Assembly: GCF_020382885.2 (NCBI RefSeq) | Contig: NC_058495.1 | Location: 20,566,127 to 20,630,126, forward strand | Direction: 5' to 3' | Length of the DNA: 64,000 nucleotides | From: Scatophagus argus | Taxonomy: Eukaryota > Chordata > Actinopteri > Scatophagidae | Shown: one piece after another, positions 13,501 through 25,505 of the stretch | Layout: every line of letters begins with the position of its first letter | Numbering within the stretch: position 1 is the stretch's first letter | The notes under the pieces: generated by a model | Seen by the model: the letters and a program-made list of their open reading frames with translations, nothing else | Told to the model about the DNA's origin: nothing | Database searches by the model: none | Position numbers and translations under genes: made by a program

Positions 13501-16458
13501 CTCAACCCTCAAGACGTCAGTTTTCCCTCTTTCTCTTTCAGAGGTGGTTATCCCATCCGTGTTTCTGTCTGTCTGTGTTTTGTCTGTCAGTGCGCCAGCT
13601 TCTGTGTTATGCTCACACTGTTTTCTTGTTTCAAACAACATCTCAAATAGGATAATTAGACTCACACACACACACAGCTCTCTCCCCTCTCACAAATCAA
13701 AGGTCTGCCACCCACGTTATAAACCCGCTTGACTCTGCCTGCCCGGGAGACATGAGTGAGCAGGAGGAGTCGTGTGCAGGCAGTAGATTTAAGTGTTTCG
13801 TCGGTGACAGCGGGGCTGACGACGGTGTTAAGGACAACACCATTGTCATTCACAGACACACAAAGGCCACGCCACACAGACGAGCAGGCGGCAGGACTAA
13901 AGAGAGACGTCTGCCTGAGGGTCTGAAACTCTGTAAACAAAGCTATCGTCTGGGAAATCTGCCCTGAAGACGACACTTATCACAGTTTTCTTCTGAGATG
14001 TTAAGAAACGGATGATGACTGTTCACTGTGGGTGGATTCATGATTAAAGGGACTTATGCTGGAGGTCTAAGGTTTCATTAAAATGATTTTGAATAGTTTA
14101 TTGTTACAGTTTATTATTTGCAATGTGTCGTTTCATCAGTAGCTTACTATGAAAGATGAGGGTTGTTGTTCTGATTTGCACATTTACTTATCCTCATTCT
14201 GTGTGTTTACAGCGCAGTCAGAAATGGTCCAGACAGTCACACATTTTCTGTTGTATAGACTCAACCACAAACAGCTGCTACGAGATTAAACAGATGCCTC
14301 TCAACTTTAATTTGAAGTCATTTATATCCACATCTGATGAGCAATGTAGGAACTGTAGTCCCCTTTTTAAATATGAACTGAACTGGAAAAATTTTAGGTG
14401 AGAGGCTACAACATAATTGTACTATATTCAGACTTTGTGTTTTATATTTGGTTCCTTTGCAACCACCGACACCAACACTGCAGCCTTATCAAATATTTTT
14501 CTTGTTTCTTACCTTCAGTCTGGTGTTCAGCAAATGAAAAACATTCTCAGTTGGACTGAGATCAGGTGTCTGACTAATCAACAGCATTCCAACGTTTGGT
14601 CATAAAACTCTTGGTTGCCTTATATATATTATTTTCCTGCTGCACTGGGGATGTGGATAAAATGATTTATGATTGCCGCACTGTTGCTGGAGTTTATATG
14701 CAAACACCTCCAAACCCAAGACTAAAACTAAACACTAAAATGATTTTAGTGTGTTGGTCTACTTAGCCAAAATGTTGGTCATAAACAAATCGTCCTAATA
14801 CTTTCTAATTGCACTGTAGCTATCGCTGGACCACACATGCAGTTTTGGTTTTTTTCTTTAGCCTATTGAGTACTAAACAGTTTATGTCATGTGTATGACA
14901 GCTAACAATTTTCCTATGCATACCACCTGCTTTTTGATTGTTTTCATACTCTCCAGACAGCCACTGCTTTCCTTTAATTTCAGGAATGAAAATCAGTTTT
15001 CCGAAACTTGAAAGCACGAGATGGATAACAAATCACACTGGACATTTCATCACTGTAGCATTGTATCAAACTTATGTTTTCATTTTGTGGAAACATATCT
15101 GCTAGTAGCAACTGCTGAAAGTCTTTGATGTTGTGTCCAAGGAACATTTGGAGTATTTCAGTGTGCGGCCAAACGAGGATACTCCGCTGAAAACATGTTC
15201 CACACTCCATGTCTTGAGCCTTGAACTGCCTTGTAATTGATTACATTCTGTCCTTTCCTCAGTGAAGTAGAGCTCTTGCTGCTCGAGCAGCGAGAAGTGT
15301 GGGCTGCAGAGGAGGGCTGGCTGGCCTTTGACCTGACTGCCACCGGCAACCTCTGGCTGGGCAACCCTGAGCAGAACCTCGGCCTGCACTTGGTCCTGGA
15401 GGACCGCCACGGTCAGTCCCTAACATGGGGAGGCATTTATAACTGCAACAACTGCAAGAATACAGTCTTTGCCTGGAGTAATGTTTTAATGCTTTTTAAA
15501 CCCCTTGGTTAATGATTGTAGAGCTTTAAGTTATGATTGTAGCTGTTGTGGTCTTATCAGGATAAACAATGTGTGTTGTCATCTTCAGTGATTGTTTGAG
15601 ACCTTTATTAGTTTTACTCAACTTGACTCCCTTTTTAGGTCAGAGGACGAACCCTCGAGTGGCGGGGCTTGTGACGGGCAGTAGACCTCAGGACAAGCAG
15701 CCCTTCATGGTCGCCTTTTTCAGAGCCAACGAGGTGCGCTTTCGCAGCATCCGTTCTGCCCACGGCCACAAGGGACGCCACTATAACCGCTCCAAACCCC
15801 AGAGGACTGTCCAAGATGCACTAAGGGCAGTGGAGGCTGCAGCAGGTGCCCGAAACCTTCAGATGTCACCATTGTAAACTCTAGTCATGGTTTTGATACC
15901 TGGACTTTCACACTTCTGCGTAGTCACACTTGCATGTTTTTAATTCCAGATAACCCTGGCATCTCTAAAGAGGGATGTAAAAAGCACGAGCTTTATGTCA
16001 GTTTCAGAGATTTGGGATGGCAGGTACAATTCAGAACTTGATCTTATTTTGATCTTATTTTATTTCCAAAAGTGACAATTAACTGACAACTGCCTGTGGT
16101 TTTCAGGACTGGATCATAGCGCCTGAGGGCTATGCAGCGTACTACTGTGAGGGAGAATGTGCCTTTCCTCTCAACTCCTACATGAATGCCACCAATCACG
16201 CGATTGTGCAAACTCTGGTAAGTCTCGAACAGCCCCAGATGACAGGGACTTTCACTACAACCTCCTCCACTTTCTGTGAGGACTGATTAATGCTTCCTCT
16301 AACCGCAGGTGCACTTTATCAACCCGGACACGGTTCCCAAGCCCTGCTGTGCCCCCACTCAGCTCCACGGCATCTCTGTGCTATACTTTGACGACAGTTC
16401 CAATGTCATCCTCAAGAAGTACCGCAACATGGTGGTCAGAGCCTGTGGCTGCCACTGA
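7543..16458 (+). CDS. bmp7: Bone morphogenetic protein 7, 7 exons
   Basis: Secreted TGF-beta superfamily ligand that signals through type I/II serine kinase receptors and Smad1/5/8, with roles in dorsoventral patterning and in kidney, eye and skeletal development. Exons: 7543-7939, 11902-12091, 15263-15411, 15639-15845, 15950-16023, 16107-16217, 16309-16458; phases join to about 425 residues (human 431). A hydrophobic signal peptide follows the ATG. The prodomain carries [20 protein letters not shown] and AEFRIYKD. The convertase site is FRSIRS, as in mammalian BMP7. The mature cystine-knot domain starts [18 protein letters not shown] and ends [10 protein letters not shown], with the seven cysteines present. 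N-glycosylation sequons include NFS, NET, NRS and [23 protein letters not shown] and the mature domain favour BMP7 over BMP5/6. An upstream in-frame TTG at 7534 is not needed as a start. I cannot tell bmp7a from bmp7b. Confidence 0.97.
10310..10420. repeat. fragment of a fish interspersed repeat
   Basis: The stretch with TTTATTTATATGTATAACCC, CAATGTCACAAATCACAAATTTG and a 'cagtctgtgcagtgtacaac' motif resembles a very common percomorph repeat ('tatatagcccaatatcacaaatcacaaatttg...'). The family is recognised from memory only and is not named here; boundaries are approximate. Confidence 0.45.
10903..10925. repeat. (TG)n microsatellite
   Basis: About eleven uninterrupted TG units inside bmp7 intron 1. 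Confidence 0.95.
12092..15262 (+). other. bmp7 intron 2 (3.2 kb)
   Basis: Second bmp7 intron. Its first third holds a dispersed repeat copy (12300-12840). The remainder is unremarkable. The open frames at 13239-13967 show no family resemblance. Confidence 0.7.
12300..12840 (+). repeat. degenerate copy of a widespread teleost repeat
   Basis: Contains 'ccaaatttcatggtaatctatcaagatg', 'ttgagatatttcactg', 'ctgctggtgacactagagg', 'ctcctggtggtgctagaggaaaagtc' and a second 'ttgttgagatatttt'. Related sequence occurs at about 60050-60470 and 61990-62105 in this window, so it is a dispersed family. The phrase order matches a repeat common in percomorph genomes. Its class is unknown to me. Confidence 0.6.
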
Positions 16459-17300
16459 CCGCTAGTAACCCCTCCTGCGATCCGGAGGGACACTTAAGAA
16501 AGGCCGTATTGAACTGTTGTTGTGACCAGCAGCTGAGCCTCCCATGCAGTAGTAACCACTACCACAAACCATTTAGAACTATCAGTCACAGAGGAAGGTT
16601 GAACAAAACTTTTGTTTCCCTTTACTTGAGTCTAAAAAAAGTGCACTAACTGAACTGTGGATTTACCTCAGAGACTCAAACAAAACACGCAGTAAAACAC
16701 ACAAAGTTAAAGCTATGTTCCCTAATATGCCACACATACGTATCTGTGTATGAATTATCTGGTGACGATCAGGGATCAGAATATACAACATTGCCTGGGT
16801 GGAAATGTACCTTTGGTGACTGATTTCACAGCTCATAAAACTGTAAATCTCCATTTTCCTGTTGAAATGCTGTACCTTGTCTTTTGGAATAACTGGATGA
16901 ACTTATATGCCAGTGAAAAGAGAAGAAAAAAAAATCAACAAACTTCACCGGTGATTAACTGGTTGGTCGGGGGGGGGCATTTGGACCTGGTCAGGTGTCA
17001 GACATCTGGCAGCTCATGCGCGTGCTGGAACTCAGTGAGGAATGACAGATGATGCTGTTAATAACAGCGTGAAAGACTGACAGGCCTGCCTGTTGGGCCT
17101 AGTTTCCTGGTGGAAACATATATCACCGGGCCTGTGACAGGCACGCTGTTTGCAAGATGTCAGTGATTCGTCTTCGTGAGGCGGATATCAGGGTGCTGCC
17201 TGTCTGGTGTCAGAGCAGAGCTGCAGGTAGACAAAGGGAAGCTGTAATTTCATTTTGTCACATTAAAGCAGTTGAATAAATGGAAACTATGCCTGTTTTT
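16459..17300 (+). other. bmp7: bmp7 3' untranslated region
   Basis: Follows the bmp7 stop codon. A canonical AATAAA at 17275-17280 is the best poly(A) signal, giving a 3'UTR of about 0.8 kb. A short G-run lies at about 16970-16978. Confidence 0.6.
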
Positions 17301-17429
17301 ACCTTATTTGACCTCAATAATGTCCCTTACACTGTTGCATTCAAAGCACCTTTGGCTTGTCAATGATAGTTTTGTGAGTGATTCAAGGCGGTTGAAGAAA
17401 AAAAACATGCAGAAGACTTCACACATGAA

Positions 17430-18591
17430 ATATTTATTTAACAGTGAGAAAACTGTTTTAAAGGTGAAAGAACCAGTTTCTGCAACAACAGCACCTTGTC
17501 TGCCCCGACTGTGACATCATGGTCGAGTCCTCATTATCCAAATTTCAAATTTTTGTTTGTCCACATGTGTTGTGTGTATACCTGGGAGGAAATCTTATTG
17601 CAGAGCAGACACTTGACACTAGATGCCGATTGCAGATTTTAAGTATTTTAAATAGCACAAACAGCTCCACTTTTAACAATGGGACAGACATTTAAAAAAC
17701 GAGCGTTAGTACAAAAGCAAAGCAGCTGCTTACTGTAACAACCAGGCAAATGAAGACGTTCACACAGCCTCCAAGATAGCATATTACAACACAGTCCACA
17801 CTGTTAAAAACACGCATCATATGAATCTGTCACCTTAAATAGAAAATAGAGGTAGAGGCGTAACTAAATCTTTCTGAAAAAAGTGGAGTTGATTGTCGAA
17901 CGGAGGACCATTTCATCATAGAAGTTCCCCGGCATTACAGATATGCTGCCATTTGGGATGAAATCTGTCTTTTATAATCAAAAAGAATTGTTACAGACAC
18001 ACATCTAATTGATACATTAGGCGTAATCGAGCCAAGAACCTGAGGGAGGTTTTTTTTCCTGTGCTTTTCAAGGTACGTGGGCAAATTATGTCAGAACTGC
18101 TGGAAATAATACGAACATTCATTTCAAAACCTAAGCTAAAAATATGCTTTGAACCTACAAGATCTTTTTCAGATTCACTGTCATTGAAGCAGCTCCCCCT
18201 GGCAACACAGACATACACTTTGGTTCTGAGCAGTCTCACAAAAATATATTAAACTGACTGAGTTCTCTCACATGAATAAGATCCAAAATGTGCATTATGT
18301 TGGACTCTGATCAGGCTGACAGAAAATGTAATGTATAACTCAACTCATGTCATCAGCGTTTGATCCCTGACTTACTTTTACATATGTGCTAATGCAGGTT
18401 TACCTCTGAGGGATCCTGAGAGTTAATCCTATCACTCTTCTCGAGCCTTTACTTCTCAGATACAATTAAAAATGACAGTCAAGCACGGAAATATGATTCA
18501 GGAGGTAGAAAGACAGCAAGTATGATTTCAATATAGCAGAGCTTAAAAGAGACTGGCTTCCTCCCTGTCCTTAAAACTGTGACCCTCCTCA
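17430..18591 (-). other. Probable 3'UTR of the ataxin-1-like gene
   Basis: Downstream of the atxn1-like stop on the minus strand. A minus-strand AATAAA (TTTATT at 17433-17438) could end this transcript roughly 150 bases from the bmp7 poly(A) signal, so the two genes would be closely convergent. No other feature is seen here. Confidence 0.4.
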
Positions 18592-20896
18592 CTACAAGCA
18601 GTTAGTCCGTGGGCCTCTGAACTCAGGGGCTGAATAGTGTCTCCTTCTGACCACCTCGGTCTCCTTTTTCTGCCCCGATGCTGGCTGCTCTGGCCCTGGG
18701 GAGACCTGGCATTGAGGTGTTTCTGGGGGCTCACAGCCTTCTTCTGACTTCCTGGGGCAGGTTTCTGGCTCCTGGGTGGCTGACGGGGGATGCTGGGGCG
18801 CTGAGACAGGTGTGAGAGCCAGGCAGACGTCCCCCACACAGAGCTGTCGGCACTGCAGACCACAGAGACGGGCAGTCCTCTGAGGGCTGCAGGAAGACCA
18901 GCCGCGTCCTCGCACAAAGAACGGGTACTCCACATAGACATCCACCAACTCCTGGAGGACGGCATTACATATGTGCAAGGAGATTAGGCACAGAAATGCA
19001 GCTCACACTTTTGTTCACTGGGGGGAGGTATTGTTCTACTTGTGTGAAAGTCATGTCAAATAGCACACACCGAGAGAAACTTGTTTATCTGTTTGTATAT
19101 CTGAAGCATTCAATGGATTCAACAGGATCTGCCCGCATGTACTGATCAACTGTTTGGACAGATAACATCAACACACTTACTGATTACTGTAAACATATAT
19201 ACTTTTTTGCTACATACCAAATATTGCAATGCTCCGCCCCCCACAAATAAACTACACAGCCTTTATTTCCTCCAACAGTGGAGCAACGTAGTTTTTGGCG
19301 AACTTTACTTAAACAGAAGTGAGCGGTGCATTTGTTGGGTGTCATTTGCTGCTGTGGATTAATACAGAATTTGAATGGTAGTATTTTATGGCACCGGGAC
19401 AGTGTACGTGGGAGTGCCCATGTTCTTTGTAAGGAAGGAAGGAGTCACACAGTGTAACGGTCTGGCTAATTTATGTATTTTAACAACTTTTGGACAACAA
19501 TGGGGTTCTATGGCATAGGGAATAAGATATGCCAGGGTTTGGCTCCACAGACAGAACTTGTTGGTTTTCATTGTATTCACTGTAGAAAAATACAAACTGT
19601 CATCACCCACATCCATTCACATGCCATAGTAAAAGACTGACTAAAGGCACTTTCTGAATAAGAATTCGTATGATGTATCTCACTATAGATGGATTATCAA
19701 ATCACCATCATTATTCAAAGACTGTATTTAGAGCATCAGCCATAAGACCTGCTGTGAATAATGAATAGGACAAAGTGAATTCCCCTCACCTGGGACTGCT
19801 GATCGTGAAGCAAGATGAGGAGACGTGAGATTGAGGAGGAGGAGGCTGAGGGGGAGATGCTCTGTACTGTGCAACAGCTCAGGCGCAGGTCTGGACAGGC
19901 CAGTGATCCCAGCAGGAAGTCCTCCGTCTGCAGGTGCTCCACCCTCCTCAGCCGCCCATCTCTGAGCTCTATCAGAGAGCCAGCCACAAAGTGAGGGAGT
20001 AGCCAGGGGAAATGGTTGGGAGATGAAGAGGAGGAGGGAACCTGTGCAGATGTGAGTGCAGGAGATCTTGATGCGTCCTCCTTCATGGAGGTGTATGTGT
20101 TGCTTGACCTGCCGTCTCTTACCAAGTAATGTCCAGAAACAGGATGTCGCAGAAGTTCGGTTGATTTGTGCAGTGCAGCATGCTGCAATGTGAGGTCCTC
20201 ATGTGGAGAGTGAGGTAGGCATGTACTCAGCAACGGAGGATTTGCTTTTTCAACCCTGGGAATGTACTCAACTTTTCTGTCTCTGCTCCTCACATATGGT
20301 CCTTTATTCCTACGATTGCTCTGCTGCTCTGTGCTTAAACTCTTGTCCCTTGATGTCTTGAGCTGCTCCCAGCCGTATCCTCCACCCACCCTTTGGAAAC
20401 CCTCATTGACGAGGGAGACTGGTCTAAATCTGGAGGGGTGGTGTGGGTGGACAGGGTGGAGTGTAGATGTGCCAGAAAAGTGGCTGTGGTGCTGATAGTG
20501 GTGAGAAAAGTCCCATCCAAAATGCAGGGGGTTGGTATCTCTCCACTCTGCCCAGCCATGATGCTCCCTGAATGCGGAGAAGACCTGAGGTTTGGGTCTG
20601 GTGGATGTGTGAGTCTGCATCCAGGGCTGGTACAGTGCAGGAACCCGTTTTGGTACAGGCTGGAAAGGGCCTGTGTGTTTTGTCTTAAACTCGCTGGGGT
20701 TTTTGTAAGGGTAGGGCGCCTTGAATGTTACAGCATCACACTGCCGCTGCTGCTGTTGCTGCTGCCGTTGCTCCTGTGGTGATGGTGGTGGTGAACTCCA
20801 TCTTTGGTCTCTCTTTTTGAGCGGCAGGTTGTCCCTGTCTGGGACTAGAGTTGGGTTCGGTGTGAAGCTCATTGGCTTACGCTGCCCGTTACTCAC
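18592..20896 (-). CDS. Ataxin-1 family protein with AXH domain
   Basis: Ataxin-1 and its paralogue ATXN1L are nuclear co-repressor partners of Capicua that bind partners and RNA through the AXH domain. Two coding exons on the minus strand, 20896-19790 and 18951-18592, join in phase 0 to about 488 residues, much shorter than human ATXN1 (815) or ATXN1L (689). The single coding intron falls inside the AXH domain. AXH spans about residues 300-415: HFVAGSLIELRDGRLRRVEH and TEDFLLGSLA in exon 1, then VEYPFFVRGRGWSSC and LCVGDVCLALT in exon 2. Near the C-terminus RRRHYSAPEFR matches the RRWSAPES motif of ATXN1 around Ser776, the 14-3-3 and nuclear localisation site. A short Q-rich run (QEQRQQQQQQRQ, CAG/CAA mixed) lies near residue 45, and PLKKRDQR recalls the ATXN1 head. 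The middle is low-complexity and unlike ATXN1. A family member is certain; orthology is not. Confidence 0.88.
18952..19789 (-). other. intron splitting the AXH domain
   Basis: Intron between the two coding exons, with donor CAG|GTGAGG and acceptor TCCTCCAG on the minus strand. No repeat or coding signal was recognised. Confidence 0.8.
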
Positions 20897-21007
20897 ACTA
20901 GCACCGCATGCCCTCCTGCAGGAGCTGAGGAGGTGTTGTGATCACGTGATGCAGACTCCAGTCTCTTGGCAAGTGTTGCAGAAATTTAGGTGCAAGGTCG
21001 TCACGAT
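20897..21007 (-). other. 5'UTR part of the ataxin-1-like main exon
   Basis: On the minus strand an acceptor (TTCTACGTTTCAG) ends at 21008, so the main exon probably begins at 21007 with about 111 untranslated bases before the ATG. This means non-coding exons lie further right, as in ATXN1 itself, whose 5'UTR is split over many exons. Confidence 0.5.
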
Positions 21008-22538
21008 CTGAAACGTAGAAGAAGCAAATAACTGATGCACTTGATATCCTTGAAAACAAGGCGTCATGCTGGATAAAATCATCATATTCTTTACTCAGAC
21101 TTTTCGCTTGTCACTTTCTCTCTCTTCAAAGATGTATTGATGTTTGACAGAACTTTTCCCCTCCCCTCTGAATGGACCACTTGGTGAGATTCTTGCCTGT
21201 ACATAGTCCTTTGACACAACAACAATAACCTCACCATCAGCTTCAAACGAAGGTTTTCCCACCACCAATTGCTACATTGATGGGGTTTGTTTGATGGACA
21301 TCTAACAACTTCTTTGTAAAAAAAAAAAAGAAAAAGTTACTATGGTAACAAAGTACTGCACAGTGTGTCTGCTGAAACAATGAGCATAGTGAGGACAAAG
21401 CAAAGCAAAAGGTTGAGTGAGAGTATTATCGCAAGGTTAGTATCATCTTTCCATCAAGCTATCACATTTTCATTGAGAGATTTTTCTATTGAATCAAGCG
21501 AAAGTGTGCAGGGACGCATGCAGGATGTTTAATACACAACCCCAGGCTGCATCTTTATCTTGGGACAGAAGTGATCAACCAACACCACAAAGTAATGAAA
21601 CCCGATCCACTGCCTTACATGTGTGCACAGTGATGTGTTGAGTTGAGTTGAGTGAGTGAGTCAGTTGGCTTAGTTTCTTACCTTTTCTGCAGATACATTA
21701 TTTACACAGAATGGAGGTAAAGACCAGTGCAGGACTTTTGTATTATGTCATCATCATAGCTGAGCACCGCTGCTGAATGCACCTCTTTCACACTGCCAGA
21801 CAGGCACGTCTTTGATATGAGCTGGTTCACAATTGTGTGCGTGAGATCAGACAACACCCTCACACTGAAATTCCTGTGCGGCCACTCAGTGTTATACCGG
21901 GGGATATAAATAGATAAGTATTTGTCAGCTAAATGCCTGCAGTGTAAATGTAAATTCATTCAAATTGCTCTGATGTGTGGGCTTCTTACTCACAGTGACA
22001 GACGCACAAGTATGCATAGATCATGACCCAATCAGGCCTACTGTCATCTCATCCCAGCTGAATTAACCTTATGAGGCGATCACTTCACTACAGGACTCTA
22101 ATCTACGGAAATGAAATGTAGACACGCCAGTGTTTAGTGTGTTTGGTTCCATCGTGATAAAGATAATCTGCACTGAGGATTATTTGCATATCAGTAGTGG
22201 CAATATTGCACATAGTCAGCTTGATGTTTCTATCTATGGAGATGCAGTGCAACACAACCAAATTTAACCACCGGTGCAGAATCCCGCGGACTGCAAAGAG
22301 TTCCTCAGCCATGCATTCAGTGTTAGACTAATGCATGTATGACTACTGGCTCTCTTTGTGGAGTGATAGAAAGCAACATGTCACATGAATCAAGACAGAC
22401 CAACGCTCAGAGAAGCTTCGTGTTAAGAGACTTACTTACGTGTTTCTCCATCCATCCTTCCATCCGTCTTCCTGTGCATCCATCTTCACAAAGAATGTCC
22501 ATCCATGTTCACAGACGCTCTACACACTCTCTCTCTCA

Positions 22539-22541
<3 letters not shown>

Positions 22542-22577
<36 letters not shown>
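22542..22577. repeat. (CA)n microsatellite
   Basis: Eighteen CA units in a larger pyrimidine-rich segment. It generates spurious open frames that read as His-Thr repeats. Confidence 0.95.
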
Positions 22578-22579
<2 letters not shown>

Positions 22580-22756
22580 GTCTAGCTGTGTGTCGTCCTC
22601 CCAGGCTGCCGGTGTAAAACAGAGCAGAGTGATCAGCAGGCATCCAGACAAGCTCAACAGACTGTCTGTCAGACACACTCTCCTCCTTCTCTCTTCTCCT
22701 CTTCCTTTCTCTCTTCCCTCCTACTCGCTTTTACATTTTACACTCCCACTCTACTT

Positions 22757-22776
22757 AGTCAGTCAGTCAGTCAGTC
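22757..22776. repeat. (AGTC)5 microsatellite
   Basis: Five tandem AGTC tetramers. Confidence 0.95.
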
Positions 22777-25250
22777 CTGTTAACCTTTCTCAGACAGATT
22801 TGATGTCTCTCTCTCTCTCCCTCTCTCAATCTCTCACATCTGAACTTATTCACCCCGTGTTTGCTGCTGAGTAGCACTCTCAGCCTCTCCTCCATTTGTA
22901 ATCACACTCCTCTTCCTCTCTCCATATTCCATTCTCCCCCCTGGCTCCGTAGCTCTCTGTTGTTGGGTGTATAATTAGAAATGAGACTGCTGTGCAAGTC
23001 CTCAGCTGATGGTAGGCGTATGACTGCCTGATGGCTTTGGCGCTTTGCCTGGTGTAGTGAGGGCGGGAAACCGTTGCTTTAGACTAGCCTGGACTCACAC
23101 AAGCACAAACAGAAATCTTGCTGTCACATCTGCATTCAAGCCCCTGCTTTGCTGTTATTGGTTTCTCACTTCCTGCTTTTCTCACTTGAGTGGGAAGATG
23201 TGGACTAATATCATCCTCAGTGACTGAGACGTTTAACCATATCAATACTGTGAAATCGCCAGTAAATGCTTTTGAGCAAAGCGTTCAAAGGTCAGTACTA
23301 AGTACTAAAGCCAATTCTCTGCAGAGACAGAAGGCCTTTCATGGTTGTGCAGACAACATAATATCTCCTCACCCACACCCTGCTGCGTGCTCGCTTTGTA
23401 TATGCTTTTTTATATATATATATGTATACATGCTTTTTTCCTCACTTCCTTCTTTCTTGCTTTCTTGCCTCCTCCTGCTCATTTTAAAGCACAAGAAAGA
23501 TGATTTTGCATGGCCTCAGCAGGTGAACCCCCAGTCATGAGAAAGCCCACACAGAATTTAGTTTGAGGTGAAGAGGATTTCTCACTTTGAGTCACATCAT
23601 GCTTCCTCTGCCCACTCTCTATCTCTCTGTTTTTTCTCTCTCTTTTTTGTACTCTGATGCACACACGCACACGCACACACACATAAATGCCAGAGAGTTC
23701 ACGACATGCTAAGATGCTGCAATGCAGTCTTTGCCACATCTAGCACATTGATGTTAACCACTGACATTTACCAAGAGTGTGTTTTTATTGATAGAAATCG
23801 CCACTCACTCCCACCACTTCCCAACTGCTAAATTACAGCCTGCATTTGAAGTTTCACTTTTCAGGCACCAAGTGTGAGTTTCAGTAGTGAAAGTTTCCAA
23901 GCCTCTGCACTTACAGACACATGCATATAAAGGTTTGTAATTAATTTGGTGTCTTACGTGAAGTACTATATAGCATGTTTGTTTGTTTGTTTGTTTGTTG
24001 GTTTTATTCACAAAGTATAAATAAAGACAATTGCGATTATTGTAAAGTTAAAAAAATATCTATGCATTTTATTTTGATCAAAGTTGCAGATGATCGACAT
24101 GTTCACTCTTCTCACAGACTTTTGCAGTGACTCACATCAGCAACTTTTTCTCGCCTGCAGCAGAAGCAAAGTCTCTCCCTCTCTCTCAAATACCGATGCA
24201 GTGTTTTAGAAAAATGTGATGATGTAATGCTGCTTTGTGAAGCTTGTGTTTGCAAATATTGTGTAATCAGGAAGTTCAGTGCAGAAGAAGTGGAACTGTC
24301 ATCTGTTGTCCACTAGATGGTGGCCAGAACACACACACTGCAGATTCCTACAGTCACAATGATGTTTTGAGACCAAAATTGAGTTTTGCTTTTGTTTGTT
24401 TGTTTTTACAGTTTTATGCCTTTATGGAAGAGTCAGTCAGTGATAGGACATAATGGGAAACATGCAACAGAGGTCCCCAGATTTAGTGGATTTTGTACCT
24501 GGTTGAAAAAACCTCCAGGCCACCAGAGCACCTCAGTGTTAGGTTGTTAAAGCCAGTGATTAGTAAACTAACATGAATGACTTATTTAAACAGACGAATC
24601 CACTTCAACACTGTTTAGAAAAACACAAAAAATCTAAAGTAATAGCAAAGAGAAAAAGAGAAAGAACGTGAACTTGGACTACAACTAGCAATCACTTTCG
24701 ATACAGAATAAGCTGGTGATGATTTTCTATTAAATATTTATGATATTATCTAAAAAGTCACCTAACACTTCTACATTTTGGGTAAAACGTTGCTGTATAT
24801 AGGAAATGTATTTGTATTCAACCGCTAAATGCACATTGTATCCAAATATAATCTGGATAGTAACACTGGCATGAATTACTCTTTCAGAAGTGATTGTCCC
24901 GCAAGAAACAAAATGTTCTTTGTGAACATCATGAAATCATGAAAAGGTCTTTACGTTGTCCAGGAGCATCAGTGCAATCCAATTACTATTAGAAGACTTC
25001 AGTTAAAGGGATATTTGTTGTGTGTTGGAGTAACATTCGTTGACATGACTTCATCCTGAAGGTGACACAGAAGAAAATCTCCAACAAAAAAATGGAGACA
25101 GGGAACAAGAGATGGAAGGGAGGGGGAGGAAGGGGGTGTAAGAAGACAAAAATAACAAAGGCATGTGTCTGTCTCTCCTTGGTATTTTCCACTCCGTTAC
25201 ATAAATTCCCTCCTTCCCTCTTGTCAATCCCTTCCCTGCTCTACCTCAGC

Positions 25251-25505
25251 TCCTCCCTCCTCCCTGTCATTGGTCAGCTGGTCGACTCCACAAAGCCACA
25301 AACTTGTTCTCGGAGCCAAGTGGCTCAGAGTCCACTGAGGCAAAGAGGGAAGTGGGAAAGGAGAGCAGTCAGCATCAGTCACTTCGAGCAGAAGAGGTGG
25401 GAGATGATCGGCAGCCTCTCACAACTCTCACAGGGCTGACGGGCCGCCACACACTCACCATCTCTGACTGATTATCTCTGCTTCTTACGACTCTCCAGCA
25501 ACAGC
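25251..25505 (+). promoter_or_regulatory. Candidate promoter and 5'UTR of the dysbindin-family gene
   Basis: A sequence change just before the inferred first coding exon: an inverted CCAAT box (ATTGG at 25269-25273) followed by GC-richer sequence. No TATA box is seen. The call depends on the first exon at 25506 being right. Confidence 0.35.

Larger units (their letters stand above)
21008..25250. other. intergenic: atxn1-like 5' flank to dysbindin-family 5' flank
   Basis: No coding exon recognised. It contains poly-A runs, a CA repeat (22542-22577), an AGTC repeat (22757-22776), a pyrimidine-rich stretch (about 22430-22950) and a GTTT repeat (about 23975-24000). The promoter and 5' non-coding exons of the atxn1-like gene should lie here, but I cannot place them. 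Confidence 0.6.

Noticed and set aside
20721-20896. Expanded CAG polyglutamine tract in the ataxin-1-like gene
   Set aside because: Only about six consecutive glutamines, CAG/CAA mixed and broken by Arg; not an expanded tract.
22339-22874. Two overlapping open frames of 92 and 144 codons
   Set aside because: They read through CA, CTCT and AGTC microsatellites, giving His-Thr and Ser-Leu repeats; an artefact of low complexity.
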